From Glandiceps talaboti (Eukaryota; Hemichordata; Enteropneusta; Spengelidae), in contig NC_135567.1 of the NCBI RefSeq assembly GCF_964340395.1, forward strand, positions 9,752,984 through 9,816,983: DNA of 64,000 nt, in the 5' to 3' direction. Positions 25,871-37,082 of the stretch are shown here, piece by piece. Position 1 is the stretch's first letter. Each line of letters starts with the position of its first letter. A model generated the notes under the pieces. That model had not been told where the DNA came from, did not search any database, and saw only the letters and a program-made list of their open reading frames with translations. A program made the position numbers and the translations under genes.

Positions 25871-26177
25871 CTTCACATATATGAATTGACTCCAGTTCAC
25901 TACATGAAGAGTGGATTTTAGGTAGCAATAGAATCACACACTTCAAGAACAAGGCTCTGCTAACTGCCAGAATGCCCAGATATTACCTGTACACTTTTTT
26001 TCATGTGAAATAAATGCCAACAGCCATTTGAATGCCCATAAACCTATTAAAATGGCTGAACTAAACCTATTTCTAGTCTTTCCTGGTGAACAAATATTCC
26101 AATATGTGAAAATGTGCAGTCTGTCTGTCTCTCCCTCTCTGTCTGACTCTCTCCCTCTGTCTGTCTCTGTCTGTCTG

Positions 26178-26213
<36 letters not shown>

Positions 26214-26514
26214 AATAAATCTAGACTAATAATAAAAGACACAATAAACACAGCAGGATCCTTTGCTCAATCACATTGAACACTGATAAACATTGCTATT
26301 CTTTCACAGTGCAGTAAACACAGGCTTCTAATGAAAACAGTACACATGGACTTGATGAGTTTAACGGCTACAATTGTTTATTTTCTAACTGATAATCAAA
26401 GTTTCAACTTGACTACTTCTACATCCCCACTGTGCACGGCACCAATGTAATTGTTTCATTTGCATTAGAAGTTGTATGAGTGTGTTATTAAATGTCATGT
26501 TACACAAGTGAAAC
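25871..26514. other. Intergenic, with a TCTG/TCTC microsatellite
   Basis: 26118-26214 is a pyrimidine-rich CTGTCTGTCTCTC-type tract. The rest shows no coding region or recognised element. Confidence 0.5.
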
Positions 26515-27680
26515 ACCAAGTCTACATCATTTTAGCTGTAATGTCCCATGAGTGAAACACAAAGCCTACATAATTTTAGCTGTAATGTCCCATGAGTGAA
26601 ACACCAAGCCTACATCATTTTAGCTGTAATGTCCCATGAGTGAAACACAAAGCCTACATAATTTTAGCTGTAATGTCCCATGAGTGAAACACCAAGCCTA
26701 CATCATTTTAGCTGTAATGTCCCATGAGTGAAACACAAAGCCTACATAATTTTAGCTGTAATGTCCCATGAGTGAAACACCAAGCCTACATCATTTTAGC
26801 TGTAATGTCCCATGAGTGAAACACTAAGCCAACATCATTTTAGATGTAATGTCCCATGAGTGAAACACCAAGCCTAGATTATTTTAGATGTAATGTCCAA
26901 TGAGTGAAACACCAAGCCTAGATTATTTTAGATGTAATGTCCCATTCATGAGTGAAACACCTAGTCTTGCTGCTAGACGTCCAAGCTTTCTTTCGATGCT
27001 ATAAGCGAATGAAGTTCGCAGTGAGGGCTTGCCCGAGCATTCTAGCTAATGTTATTTTCAGACCGGACATTCCATTGAGATTAGTGGGTTGGGCCATGTA
27101 TGCATATATATATACTTTAATACAGTATATTCAATCTCTGCATGCAGGTGTTGACAAACACATTTATGTCATTACTATGTCTTATCAGTTTATGATAATT
27201 GTGTTTGATGAGTGTGTAGACGTTGTCATTCACACATTTTAGTTAACGCATTGGTGGTTATTTTTATAAGCCCCTCCTTAAGATGAATATGCATGAAAAA
27301 TTAGCTATTGTCCTCTGTTTGTGCTTGCCGCTAATACGGATCTCTGATTGGCAGTTATTTATATCCTGATGACATTTGCTAGACCTCGGATGTTCCATCC
27401 TCGATAGCGATGTTCGGGCGTGTGTCGTATTCTATCGGAAGAACATCCGAGGTCTAGCAGATAGACTATGAAACACCAAGCCTACATCATTTTAGCTGCA
27501 ATGTCCCATGAGTGAAACACTAAGCCTACATCATTTTAGCTGTAATGTCCCATGAGTGAAACACCAAGCCTACATCATATTAGCTGTAATGTCCCATGAG
27601 TGAAACACTAAGCCTACATCATTTTAGCTGTAATGTCCCATGAGTGAAACACCAAGCCTACATCATTTTAGCTGTAATCG
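26515..27680 (+). repeat. 44-bp minisatellite split by an inserted element
   Basis: About ten units (26515-26960) and five more (27469-27680) of a 44-bp repeat, ATGTCCCATGAGTGAAACAC then CAAGCCTACATCATTTTAGC. The array is interrupted by the 507-bp element at 26962-27468, so the array predates the insertion. Confidence 0.9.
26962..27468. mobile_element. 507-bp TIR transposon inside the 44-bp array
   Basis: The ends TAGTCTTGCTGCTAGAC and GTCTAGCAGATAGACTA are inverted repeats with two mismatches over 17 bp, flanked by or starting with TA, which fits a TA target duplication. An 18-bp perfect hairpin lies near the right end (27378-27395 with 27441-27458). No transposase found; non-autonomous. 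Confidence 0.7.
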
Positions 27681-27773
27681 AGTCTCCCACAGGTCCCACA
27701 CTACACTGCATGTGGTGATGTATTAGTCCAGTAATAGAGGACATCAGAATATTGAGTGCTAACCTACCCACAG

Positions 27774-27971
27774 TAGTCTAGTTTCTGACGACCATATTCC
27801 GATTTTACGCTACGTTATCTTCACACCTACACCCAACGATAATGAACAAATGTAATTTTCTTGACGGATGCAATCAAGATTATAATTTTTATTCAATATT
27901 TTAGTCATTACTGTAATTTTGTGCAGATAACGTTGTGTAAAATCAGAAAACGATCGTCAGGAACTAGACTA
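27774..27971. mobile_element. 198-bp MITE with TAGTCTAG ends
   Basis: Terminal inverted repeats of about 47 bp: TAGTCTAGTTTCTGACGA at the left, and the inverse of GATCGTCAGGAACTAGACTA at the right, with inner ATTTTAC and ACGTTATC also paired. Same terminal motif as 16241 and 26962. Confidence 0.75.
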
Positions 27972-29184
27972 TACCCACAGGGGCATGAAGTATTTCTTAG
28001 ATTGTTGTTGTCCTGGTCTACAGGCTAAATATACAACGTTTTGACTACGATAATTTCGTAGCTGTGAGGAAAAACTGTGTTTTTCTACTAGAGATTGTTA
28101 CATTTGTAGCAGCACGATTCGTATGATATTTAAGCAATAAACTTACCCAGCTGCAAATCCACACAAATGCAAACAAATCTCGCAACTGTCTGCCTGTGCA
28201 GTTCCTCAACAGTACAGTCGGTCTAAAACCTCTAGACTCTAAAATTTCGTCATCGATCCTTCAGTTAAAGAGCTTAAAAATCAAATGGCGACTGCAACTC
28301 GAAGGGTCAAAGTTGAACATTCTTTATTGACGTCGGTAGCGGGCGCTGTTTCAAACGCGAGTCGACAGTCTTGTTAACTTAAACAAGTTGCTTTTAAGTT
28401 TGTAAACAACTTGAAAAAATTCAAAAACTGTGCCTACAATCTTTCAGTTAGTATACTCAGTTAACATTGAAAATAGTGCCATGAGAAGACACCTAGTAAG
28501 TAAAAATGAGGGCTACAGTTGCATGAAGGAGGCAAAGTGATTGGAACAATTCCAAGAGTTTCTAAAGCTCGTGTGTTTTTAGAATCAAAGACGAAGAATG
28601 TTTTGATTGGTTGAGAACTCATCACATGGTTGTCATGAAATGCTGGGGAAAGGCTGACATTCTCAACTACCATGGCCCTCACTTCTGGACCAAAACTTTC
28701 TCTGAACAGCACTCCTAGTGGCCAAACTGTAAATTCTGTTGTTTTTATGCTAATTGGAATAGCATCTTAAATCTGTACTAGCTGTCACTGGAGTTTTTTT
28801 AGTTGATGAAGCAACAAACAATTTTATTTACTGAAAATTGTTAAGATAATCTGTAGACATATTATTTAATTAGAGGTCAATTATATCTATAATTAGTATA
28901 GCAACAAGTTGAAAACATGATTGCACTTCGACTCTGGTGGATGTGTTTGTCCAAAATTTGAGTTACATAGCTTTCTTACAACATCGCCGTCAACCACAAC
29001 CCCTTTTACGGCATCTTCCAAGACGCACCGCAGTGTTATGCGACAATAACAGTTCTGGTTTGCGAACATCTCTTATGATGAAACTATTCAAGAACTCACA
29101 ACCACACAAAATAACGAGCAAGCAACATTACTTTATTGAACATTCAAATAAAATATCCCTGCAACATCACTAGAAACATGGAAA
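27972..29184. other. Intergenic with element fragments
   Basis: 28660-28740 (GGCCCTCACTTCTGGACC, CACTCCTAGTGGCCAAA) belongs to the family seen at 7190-7260 and inverted at 17860-17910. 29090-29180 resembles 21945-22050 and is part of the duplicated zinc-finger 3' flank. No gene recognised. Confidence 0.5.
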
Positions 29185-29645
29185 ACCCCAATCTGATTAA
29201 AATCTGATGTGGTGAAAACGACTACATGTAGATGTCTTTATTTACCTCTGTTTCCATTGTTTTGTGTCGTTTGTTTTGTTCCGGGTAATCACCACCTTCC
29301 CACATCTGACTCTGTGTAATAGAAAATATTGTTTGAATCTCAAGGATCTTGAAAGGTTTCTACAACCAATCAGCACTCTTCTTTCAAAATCGCTGTGTTT
29401 GTTTGTTTTTCTTTCAATTTCTCCAGTGTGTGCAGCTGCCAACATAACACACTCATGCTGATTGGCTACTCATAAGAGCACGATTCAAACGAGATTTTCT
29501 ATTACACAGGGTCAGATGTGCAAAGGCGGAGACCTTCTGGAACAAAACAAACAACACAAAATGATGGAAATAGAGGTAAATAAAGACATCTATTATCTAG
29601 TAGGCACTTTCATCACATCAGATTTTAAGCAGATTGGGAAAACCC
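29185..29645. mobile_element. 460-bp foldback element, long TIRs
   Basis: Arms of about 155 bp: CCAATCTGATTAAAATCTGA, GATGTCTTTATTTACCTCTG, TGTTTTGTTCCGGG and ATAGAAAATATTG on the left are matched inverted by TTTTCTATTACACAGGGTCA, GGAACAAAACAAAC, TAGAGGTAAATAAAGACATC and TCAGATTTTAAGCAGATTGG. A short relative is at 37815-37958. Confidence 0.75.
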
Positions 29646-30625
29646 TTGCATGGGGATGGGGAATTTAAATATTGGTTTCTCCGCTCCTGGCTAGGTTACC
29701 CTAAATATTGAAAATTCAAAACAATTTAGTGGTATAAAATTGGCTACAGCATTTAGAATGAACTACAAATACTCATCAACATAATGGAAAGATCATCTGA
29801 GAAGTTCAAGGTAACTTGAGGTCAGGTCACAGGTCAATCTGATGAAAATCTGATGTAGTGTACACAAGCTATATCTTTTTGGCTGTTACGTTTACTGTCA
29901 TTTGTTCTTTTGTGAACGCTCGTTACATACATCCAACACAATACCATAGGCGTTACAGTAGCCAATCAGAATTTGCCTTACAATATAACACTCGATATTC
30001 GAAATTAAAAGAAAGAGAACCACCAAACAATAACATTGTTGTCTGCACTCTGTGCTCATGCTCTTTTTTGAACAGCGCCCTCTGAAGTACTGCACCATAT
30101 GTTTCGGCACAGCACGTGTTCTCATTCGTTTAGATTAACTCGGCACTCCTGTGTGGCTCGAGAAACCTATAATATTGTGTCAAATGTAGGTATCAGGCAC
30201 TCACAAAAGAATAAATGACATTAAACGCAAGAGCTAAAAAGAAATCGCGGCAAGTATCAAATTTTAATCAGATTGGATGAGTGCATCAAATATTCATACA
30301 TACATCTTTCCCTATCTGCCATGTCATAGCTGCAGATGCAAAAGTGTTCAAATTTCATCCCGAGTGGGTTACAATAATTTATCCTGAAGAAAGATAATTA
30401 TCCCAAGCGAGATAAGCGTTTATCCTAATTGTGATTACTAATGAATTCCTGACCGTATTAAGGATACTATATTTTATAACTTGTAAACTTTTTTCAAATA
30501 CACAAACTGAGTAAATCCAGCCACAGAAAGGAAATGTCTGCACAGGAGCATGATAGAGGGCGCTCTTCAATAATATCTATAGTCCTCTTCAAGTTTTCAG
30601 TGATGCTGAAGACAATGTTTAGCAA
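29646..30625. other. 3' flank of zinc-finger gene B
   Basis: 29735-29840 resembles the gene A flank (CATTTAGAATGAACTACA, CATCAACATAATGG, GAGGTCAGGTCA). CAAATTTTAATCAGATTGGA at 30257 is a solo end of the 29185 element family. No gene recognised, and no obvious AATAAA close to the gene B stop. Confidence 0.45.
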
Positions 30626-33600
30626 CTAATCAACTTTGTGAATCTTTTTGTGCTTTCTTAATCCACTCTCAGATGCAAATTGTTTCTCACATCCATATTC
30701 ATCACATTGAAATGTTTCCGTCCTCGTATGACACCTTATATGGAATTTCAAATCACGCCACACTGTAAACTGTTTGCCACATTCTTTGCACTGTAGGAAG
30801 TTATCAACCTGCTTTCCATGCACCTTTCCACAGTTTTCCCGATGACGTCTAAACCCAACTATGGAATGAAACGCTTGACGACATTCATCACACTGGTGTG
30901 TTTCTTTTCCTCTATGAATTGTTTTATGTATTCGGAGATCATACATGGCTGTGAACTTGTCACCACATTGTTTACACTGCAGGCATTTATCAACCTGCTG
31001 AGTATGTGCCTTTTCAGATCTTTTGTGACTTTTCAACCCAGCTCTAGTAAGGAACTCTTTACCACATTCATCACACTGCTGTGCTTCCTTTCCGGTATGA
31101 AGAGTGTTGTGGCATCGTAAGTCCTTCAACACTGCGAACGTTTCCCCACACACTTTGCACTTTAGGGGTTTATCATTCAAATATGCATATAATTCTGCAG
31201 ACATTTCATGACTTCTCAAGTGACAAGCCAACCCACCTAATGTGAGGTACTGTTTACCACATTTATGGCATTGATGACAGGGCATACCACTATGCTGATA
31301 AACGTGGACTCGGAAATCATACATTTTTGTGAACTGTTCTCCACATTCCTTGCACTGTAGACTATTTTCACCTTTGTACTTCTCAAGCTCTACAGTTCGT
31401 TTATGTGCTTTCATATGCATTTGCAAGCCAGCATTAGCGTAAAATGATTTCCCACAGTATTCACATAAAAGTGGCTTAGTGCCTGTATGTTTTCTCTGGT
31501 GCATTTCAACCTGATGCAAGGACACCAGGGGCTTATCACACACTTCACATTTGTACGGTTTTCTCGGTGTTCTCAAGGCTAAATCCAGGTGCGACCTTTC
31601 ATGTGATCTCAAGCCTGTTAGACAGCTTAGAATTTTTCCACAGTACATGTACTTACATTTATAATTTTTTTTGTGTTGCTTGCAGTGTATTGTCAAGGAA
31701 TCTCGATTTGTGAACTTCTCCTTGCAGTGTTTACATCTGTACCACTTCTGCTTAATTCGACCACTGCGATGCATTTTCTGATGACACAGTATTCCAGCTT
31801 TCGAGACACAAATCTTGCCACATACATCACATTTAAACTGTGGTCTCTGCAGATCATGGGTCATCTTATGATTTCTTAGATAGTTTTCAGAAGTACACGT
31901 CTTCTGGCAAACATCACAGCTGAAGAGCACCTGTTTGTGTTTCTCGTACATGTGTTTCCCCATCTCAATATTGCTTATGAAACCGATTTTACAAACTTTA
32001 CAGTGAAATGGTTTATCTTCGTCCCTCGTATGCACTTCTAATTTGTGTCTCGCAAGTCTATACGTATTTTCAAACACTTCCTGACATAGCTTACATCGAA
32101 AAATATATGTCTTTTTAACAGTGCGAACAACATGAGGAACATTCTCAGGAAGCGAAAATACAAACTTTGGTTTACCGACATTACACACCTTAGTAGAACT
32201 ACTAAACACAAATATTGGTTTATCGATGTGAACTCTTTTGGTGTGTGCATCAAGTAGATTTTTCTTGGAGAATTTTCTTTGGCACGACTGACACTGATAG
32301 ACATTTTTATGCTGACCTTGATGATTTTTGTAATCTTTCATGGAAGTAAAAGTTTTGCTACAATGTTCACATTTCAAAGATTTCCATGCACTGTGAAGAG
32401 TCATGTGAGACTTCAAAGAATCTTTACCTTGCAAGATTTTTGAACAAACAGAACAAGTGTAATTTTGTTTTGTGTGTGCTCTATAAAAGTGACGTCTAAG
32501 ATTTTGTTTCGTCATGGTCTGCTTTGAACATATCTTACACTGTAGTGCCTTCTCCTTGTAATGAGTATTCAAGTGGGCTTCCAATTTCTCCCAACACTTG
32601 AAAGATTTCCCACAGTATTTACAACAAATAGCGTTGCTCAATTCATGGGATTCTGGTAGTGAGGTGTTTGAACACTTCAGCTCCATTAAGTGATCATGTA
32701 AGCTTTGTGCATCCACAGATGTAAATGAGCACTGTCCGCATTTCAGGTAGTTTTGCCGTTCACATTTATGTTTGAACATTAACTGCTCGTTGTTAAATTC
32801 CTGGAAGCATACACCGCAATTAAACAGTGGTTGTCTATCATGTGATAACATATGGTCTCTTAAACCAATACGCTGGCAAAATCTCTTGTAACATATCGTA
32901 CATTTGAACGGATATCGCTGTAAATGCTTCTTTTTCATGTGACTATTCAGACTTATATGCAACCTGAAAATCATCTTACAGTGTGCACAGGGATAAGTCA
33001 CCTTAACTTTTTGTTTATGGATAACCTTGACATGACTGGCAAGAATCGTCTCTGAGTGAAAACACTCTCCACACACTTTACATTTCAAGGGCATTTCGGG
33101 AGATGTACACTTGTGATTTTTCAAAATAAACCATTTTCGACACTCCTGACATTTTTCAGGTTTGTCTTCAAGTAACGCAGGTCCAAATGTATGTGATGTA
33201 GCATGGCTCTCCATATTTTGCGTCCCACACAACACTTTGGTACACGTCTCACAACACTCACATTGTTTTTTTTCATGGTAATCTTCAACATGTTGACTTA
33301 CATGATCTTTGCTTCTAAACCAGCAGCAGCAGTGTTCACAACTTAGGTATTTCTCTTCTAGTATCGATGTATCAGTACGATAAACATCTGGTACTCTTCG
33401 GGATGTTTGACTAGAAGTACTTTTCATAGTACAGTAGTTGTGCTCAACATATGAAACTTGGGTATCATTGTCTGCCTCTTCAGCCCAGGTTTTATGATGA
33501 ATTTTCTCGACATGTTTTTTCACACCCACTTTCGTCTTATACATGCGCGGACATTCCGTACACTTATATTGTTTCTTGCTGGGCAACCTCTTTGAGTTGT

Positions 33601-35473
33601 CTATTACGTTAGCTTTATCGGGTTTACTGGCAGCCACCACAATTGTTTCAGAAGTTTCTACTGCATCTTGAGATATTTCAATTTTCTCATTATATCTTGT
33701 CATATCATCTTCAGTCTCATCATTATCACAAACCATTTCCAAGGTCATTCCATCAACTGTAGATTCCTTTAATGGTTTCCCTCCAGCTTTCTCCCTTTCT
33801 ATATCTGTTCTGCCAGATGATTCTCCTTCGCATTCACTCCTTCCTTCCTTCCCATCCCTTCCTATACCAGAATTTGACTGTAGCTGCCACGCTGTAAATA
33901 TTTCATCATTTACCTCTCCTTTAATATTTATGTTTGTGGACATCATCCCTCCAAAATATGGTATTGGTATTGTTGAAGTTTTTGCCAACATTTTGATGCC
34001 TTCTTCAATTTTTTTATCATCAATACCTTTATGTGACTCAATTACATCATCTCCCATGTTTGTATCCAGCCCATCATCTGTAATACCATCATCTCCCATG
34101 TTTGTATCGAGCCCATCATCTGTAATACCATCACCTGTCATGTTTGTATCGAGTCTATCATCTGTAATACCATCACCTGTCATGTTTGTATCCAGCCCAT
34201 CATCTGTAATACCATCATCTCCCATGTTTGTATCCAGCCCATCATCTGTAATACCATCATCTCCCATGTTTGTATCCAGCCCATCATCTGTAATACCATC
34301 ACCTGTCATGTTTGTATCCAGCCCATCATCTGTAATACCATCATCTCCCATGTTTGTATCCAGCCCATCATCTGTAATACCATCATCTCCCATGTTTGTA
34401 TCCAGCCCATCATCTGTAATACCATCATCTCCCATGTTTGTATCCAGCCCATCATCTGTAATACCATCACCTGTCATGTTTGTATCGAGCCCACTATCTA
34501 TTATGTTTCTACTATCACCATCTGCAACAGTTGGACTACCACCATCTGCCATGGTCGTTGTACCACCATCTGCCATGGTTGTACTACCATCTGCCATGGT
34601 TGTACTACCACCATCTGACATGGTTGGACTACCCCCATCTGTCATAGTTGTACTACCATCATCTGCCATGGTTGGACTACTATCATCTGCTATGGTTGGA
34701 CTATCACCATCTGCCATGGTTGTACTACCACCATCTGCCATGGTTGGACTACCACCATCTGCCATGGTTGTACTACTATCATCTGCTATCACTACACTAC
34801 CATCATCTGCCATGGTTGTACTACCACCATATGCCATGGTTGTACTACTATCATCTGCTATCGCTACACTACCATCATCTGCCATGGTTGTACTACCATC
34901 ATCTGTCATGTTTGGACTACCACCATCTGCCCTGGTTATACACCCATGTACTACAAGTTCTTCTGTACACAAGGCAGTTTTTCTAACTGTTGATTCTGTG
35001 CCCTCTACAGCACTCTGCCTGTCATGGTGTATTCCTGGTTCCGTAGCTAGGGCACAGACTTGACCATCAGAAAAACCGTACGCATTTCCAAAACTTGATT
35101 TTGTGTCCAGTACAGCAGTCTCTCTATTCAAAGTCAAAGTATTGCTTATCGTCGTTGTTATCATCTTCTTTACCAATACACTATCATTCCTTGGTAGATT
35201 ATTAGGAGAAACACACGCATTTGTGTCTTCACCATCAATTCCAACATGGACTTTAAGCGGCAAAATGTTTTCACAAAAGTCACATTTCACTTTGCATTCT
35301 TGTGTGTGAAATCGATGGACTGCGTTTTTGAAGAAGGGCAAATCATCTTCTGCTTGTAAAGTATGTTTGTTGCCGATAGCGAAAACAATATGGCTGCCAT
35401 TGGTTCCGATTTCTAAACCAATGTTATAAACGTGGTCATCCTCACCAGGTACTCTGGAAATGTTGCATTTCAT
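30626..35473 (-). CDS. C2H2 zinc-finger protein B, 1615 aa
   Basis: One uninterrupted frame, ATG at 35473. The N-terminal domain (1 to about 105) matches gene A (VPGEDDHVYNIGLEIGTNG, CDFCEN, VSPNNLPRNDSVLVKK). One A-type repeat unit follows (about 150-176). Residues about 181-322 are 8-residue repeats (TMADGGSP type), and about 327-477 are 14-residue acidic repeats (DDGLDTNMGDDGIT type). A linker leads to two finger clusters: about 14 fingers at 636-1082, some degenerate (for example EKCQECRKWF lacking a normal His pair), and about 16 at 1126-1612. The second cluster aligns with all of gene A's fingers. One finger has C-x4-C spacing (CKYMYC). Expected to be a nuclear DNA- or RNA-binding protein; function unknown. 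Confidence 0.9.
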   Translation of the reverse strand: MKCNISRVPGEDDHVYNIGLEIGTNGSHIVFAIGNKHTLQAEDDLPFFKNAVHRFHTQECKVKCDFCENILPLKVHVGIDGEDTNACVSPNNLPRNDSVLVKKMITTTISNTLTLNRETAVLDTKSSFGNAYGFSDGQVCALATEPGIHHDRQSAVEGTESTVRKTALCTEELVVHGCITRADGGSPNMTDDGSTTMADDGSVAIADDSSTTMAYGGSTTMADDGSVVIADDSSTTMADGGSPTMADGGSTTMADGDSPTIADDSSPTMADDGSTTMTDGGSPTMSDGGSTTMADGSTTMADGGTTTMADGGSPTVADGDSRNIIDSGLDTNMTGDGITDDGLDTNMGDDGITDDGLDTNMGDDGITDDGLDTNMGDDGITDDGLDTNMTGDGITDDGLDTNMGDDGITDDGLDTNMGDDGITDDGLDTNMTGDGITDDRLDTNMTGDGITDDGLDTNMGDDGITDDGLDTNMGDDVIESHKGIDDKKIEEGIKMLAKTSTIPIPYFGGMMSTNINIKGEVNDEIFTAWQLQSNSGIGRDGKEGRSECEGESSGRTDIEREKAGGKPLKESTVDGMTLEMVCDNDETEDDMTRYNEKIEISQDAVETSETIVVAASKPDKANVIDNSKRLPSKKQYKCTECPRMYKTKVGVKKHVEKIHHKTWAEEADNDTQVSYVEHNYCTMKSTSSQTSRRVPDVYRTDTSILEEKYLSCEHCCCWFRSKDHVSQHVEDYHEKKQCECCETCTKVLCGTQNMESHATSHTFGPALLEDKPEKCQECRKWFILKNHKCTSPEMPLKCKVCGECFHSETILASHVKVIHKQKVKVTYPCAHCKMIFRLHISLNSHMKKKHLQRYPFKCTICYKRFCQRIGLRDHMLSHDRQPLFNCGVCFQEFNNEQLMFKHKCERQNYLKCGQCSFTSVDAQSLHDHLMELKCSNTSLPESHELSNAICCKYCGKSFKCWEKLEAHLNTHYKEKALQCKICSKQTMTKQNLRRHFYRAHTKQNYTCSVCSKILQGKDSLKSHMTLHSAWKSLKCEHCSKTFTSMKDYKNHQGQHKNVYQCQSCQRKFSKKNLLDAHTKRVHIDKPIFVFSSSTKVCNVGKPKFVFSLPENVPHVVRTVKKTYIFRCKLCQEVFENTYRLARHKLEVHTRDEDKPFHCKVCKIGFISNIEMGKHMYEKHKQVLFSCDVCQKTCTSENYLRNHKMTHDLQRPQFKCDVCGKICVSKAGILCHQKMHRSGRIKQKWYRCKHCKEKFTNRDSLTIHCKQHKKNYKCKYMYCGKILSCLTGLRSHERSHLDLALRTPRKPYKCEVCDKPLVSLHQVEMHQRKHTGTKPLLCEYCGKSFYANAGLQMHMKAHKRTVELEKYKGENSLQCKECGEQFTKMYDFRVHVYQHSGMPCHQCHKCGKQYLTLGGLACHLRSHEMSAELYAYLNDKPLKCKVCGETFAVLKDLRCHNTLHTGKEAQQCDECGKEFLTRAGLKSHKRSEKAHTQQVDKCLQCKQCGDKFTAMYDLRIHKTIHRGKETHQCDECRQAFHSIVGFRRHRENCGKVHGKQVDNFLQCKECGKQFTVWRDLKFHIRCHTRTETFQCDEYGCEKQFASESGLRKHKKIHKVD
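34040..34500 (-). repeat. In-frame 42-bp coding minisatellite of gene B
   Basis: About 11 units of 42 bp encoding 14 residues (GLDTNMGDDGITDD). On the plus strand each has CATCATCTGTAATACCATCA and CATGTTTGTATCCAGCC. Two subtypes alternate (NMGDDG and NMTGDG). Confidence 0.92.
34505..34935 (-). repeat. In-frame 24-bp coding minisatellite of gene B
   Basis: About 18 units of 24 bp encoding TMADGGS(P/T)-type octamers; plus-strand core CCATCTGCCATGGTTGTACT. One unit lacks a codon (ADGSTTM). Directly adjacent to the 42-bp array. Confidence 0.92.
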
Positions 35474-35639
35474 CTTTGTACATAAATATGTCCACGCTGA
35501 TCACGACAATATATCTGAGTTTCTGGTTTGTTTGTGTAAAAAACACTACATTGTTAACATAGAGACAGTTTGGTGCAATTCATAAAACTACACATAATTT
35601 GCAGGAAACTGTGTTCTGCAGCCTCTAATATTTCATTCC

Positions 35640-36560
35640 CACATCACTCCTAGAAGTATTCCTGGTATAAACTCTGTATGTTCTTATCCTGGTCTGTGTC
35701 ACTCCTGGAAGTATTCCTGGTATAAACTCTCTATGTTCTTATCCTGGTCTGTGTTACTCCTGGAAGTATTCCTGGTATAAACTCTGTATGTTCTTATCCT
35801 GGTCTGTGTTACTCCTGGAAGTATTCCTGGTATAAACTCTGTATGTTCTTATCCTGGTCTGTGTCACTCCTGGAAGTATTCCTGGTATAAACTCTGTATG
35901 TTCTTATCCTGGTCTGTGTTACTCCTGGAAGTATTCCTGGTATAAACTCTCTATGTTCTTATCCTGGTCTGTGTCACTCATAGAAGTATTCCTGGTATAA
36001 ACTCTGTATGTTCTTATCCTGGTCTGTGTTACTCCTGGAAGTATTCCTGGTATAAACTCTGTATGTTCTTATCCTGGTCTGTGTTACTCCTGGACGTATT
36101 CCTGGTATAACCTCTCTATGTTCTTATCCTGGTCTGTGTTACTCCTGGACGTATTCCTGGTATAACCTCTCTATGTTCTTATCCTGGTCTGTGTTACTCC
36201 TGGAAGTATTCCTGGTATAAACTCTCTATGTTCTTATCCTGGTCTGTGTTACTCCTGGAAGTATTCCTGGTATAAACTCTCTATGTTCTTATCCTGGTCT
36301 GTGTTACGCCTGGAAGTATTCCTGGTATAAACTCTGTATGTTCTTATCCTGGTCTGTGTTATTCCTGGAAGTATTCCTGGTATAAACTCTGTATGTTCTT
36401 ATCCTGGTCTGTGTTACTCCTGGAAGTATTGCTGGTATAATCTCTCTATGTTCTTATCCTGGTCTGTGTTACTCCTGGAAGTATTGCTGGTATAAACTTT
36501 GTATGTTCTTATCCTGGTCTGTGTTACTCCTGGAAGTATTCCTGGTATAAACTTTATACT
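35640..36560 (+). repeat. 55-bp minisatellite upstream of gene B
   Basis: About 17 units of 55 bp, ACTCCTGGAAGTATTCCTGG, TATAAACTCTGTATGTTCTT, ATCCTGGTCTGTGTT. The paralogous flank of gene A has only about two units, so this is a gene B-specific expansion within 1.1 kb of the start codon. Confidence 0.95.
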
Positions 36561-37082
36561 TTCTTGTTCTGGTCTGTATTAATCTGTAAAATAGTCAGGG
36601 AAGAGAGGGTTAATGAGCCATGTTTCAATCTCAGGTATTTGTCTTTACAAATTTAGTTAATGTTAATTGACAAATATTAGCACACATCAATTTCTAATAA
36701 GGCAAAAAAAAAAATAATGTGTGTTTTCGATAACATGACCTTAGATGATAAGGTAGGTACACAAGGTCAGAATTTCATGTCATCATACTTTTACTTTTTA
36801 ATTATTTTTATTTTTGAAAAATATTACTTTGATTCAAAAGCAAACAAAATGTTATATTGAAATTTACCTGAAATTTTCAACTGCACACTTCAGTCTTTGT
36901 CAACTAACAAACTGTTGGTCCGAATACCCCTTCTGTGAGTTTGACGACATGTACAGGCATTGCTGGGGAAAGAAAACAGATGAAGATGAAGGTCAAAGAA
37001 GACAAAGAATTTCTTATTTTTTTGTTTTAAGAGCATAAACTAGGGTAGGTTGAGTTATTGGAAACACTTAGTTTTTTTGTTA
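36561..37082. other. Intergenic, end of the duplicated zinc-finger 5' flank
   Basis: Similarity to 25800-25870 ends near 36640. The rest is AT-rich; a 74-codon open frame at 36814 has no recognisable feature. Confidence 0.45.
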
